Shown here one piece after another: positions 4,844 to 5,028 of a DNA stretch of 5,028 nt. Below the pieces are notes generated by a model that saw only the letters and a list, made by a program, of their open reading frames with translations, did not search any database and had not been told where the DNA came from. Position numbers and translations under genes: made by a program. Position 1 is the stretch's first letter; each line of letters opens with the position of its first letter. The DNA is from Candidatus Tectimicrobiota bacterium (GTDB taxonomy: Bacteria > UBA8248): the NCBI GenBank assembly GCA_016184445.1, contig JACPCT010000345.1, forward strand, positions 1 to 5,028, read 5' to 3'.

Positions 4844-5028
4844 GTGGGCATGACCCTCACCGAAAAAATCCTGGCGCGGGCCTCGGGCCTCCCCTCGGTC
4901 AAGCCAGGCGATATCATCTACCCCGAGGCCGACCTCGCCACCATCCATGACCTCTACGTGGTGGAGGCCGACGAGGACCTCCGTTCCCTCGGCGTCGAGC
5001 GGCCCTGGGACCCCGGGCGCGTCTTCGT
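4844..5028 (+). CDS. Aconitase/3-isopropylmalate dehydratase large-subunit family protein, N-terminal fragment
   Basis: About 61 codons are present before the window ends. The opening MTLTEKILARASGLPSVKPG, followed by DIIYPEADLATIHD, is characteristic of the LeuC/homoaconitase-type large subunit, whose N-termini read roughly TxxEKILARASG...V.PGDIV...VD....HD. These enzymes use a [4Fe-4S] cluster to isomerise or dehydrate hydroxy-acids; the cluster cysteines lie beyond the window. After the HD the usual T-G-P/T-A-P segment is replaced by LYVVEADEDLRSLGV, pointing to a divergent subfamily rather than classical LeuC, so no symbol is given. Two starts are possible. GTG 4844 (MGMTLTEKIL) has GAGGG eight bases upstream at 4831-4835, while ATG 4850 lies further from it. 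I favour GTG 4844 but conservation begins at the ATG. It is divergent from the DinB-like gene. A small subunit may follow downstream. Confidence 0.82.
   Translation, partial: MGMTLTEKILARASGLPSVKPGDIIYPEADLATIHDLYVVEADEDLRSLGVERPWDPGRVF

Noticed and set aside
4627..4950. 107-codon plus-strand frame before the aconitase-family gene
   Set aside because: Pro/Arg/Gly-rich, unlike any family, and it overlaps the conserved aconitase-family N-terminus in a different frame.

Overview
This is G+C-rich bacterial DNA (roughly two-thirds G+C by eye, with codons ending mostly in G or C). The high-affinity ABC uptake system and the Sec signal peptide on its binding protein suggest a Gram-negative or similar soil, aquatic or uncultured lineage. 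The sequence alone does not fix a phylum. There is no rRNA, tRNA, CRISPR array or insertion sequence in the window.

Layout. Positions 1-3280, minus strand, hold an operon of the branched-chain amino acid (HAAT/Liv) transporter family. In transcription order it contains livH (permease, 3280-2423), livM (permease, 2426-1422), a periplasmic substrate-binding protein (1425-166) and the first 35 codons of livG (ATPase, 106 to the window edge). livH/livM and livM/binding protein are joined by 4-base start/stop overlaps (GTGA and ATGA). The binding protein and livG are separated by about 59 bases that hold a 9-bp hairpin and a G-rich tract. A good sigma70-like promoter (TTGACA, 17 bp, TAGAGT) lies at 3477-3449 on the minus strand, giving an mRNA leader of about 160 nt.

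Positions 3478-3813 are a G+C-rich spacer in which I see hairpins but no convincing gene. Positions 3814-4488, minus strand, encode a 224-residue protein that looks like a divergent DinB-fold (four-helix, possibly metal-binding) protein of unknown function. Positions 4489-4843 are a divergent intergenic region. From 4844 (or 4850) on the plus strand begins an aconitase/3-isopropylmalate dehydratase large-subunit family protein, cut off by the window end.

How the genes work together. LivH and LivM form the membrane channel, the secreted binding protein delivers the ligand, and LivG (with a LivF presumably just outside the window) powers uptake. The real ligand cannot be read from sequence; amino acids, amides, urea and aromatic acids are all transported by relatives. 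The DinB-like gene and the aconitase-family gene have no demonstrable link to the transporter beyond proximity. Overall this is a fairly ordinary metabolic region. I do not see a clearly new system. The most unusual details are the structured spacer between the binding protein and livG, the cysteine-bearing C-terminus of the binding protein, and the two divergent family members on the right.
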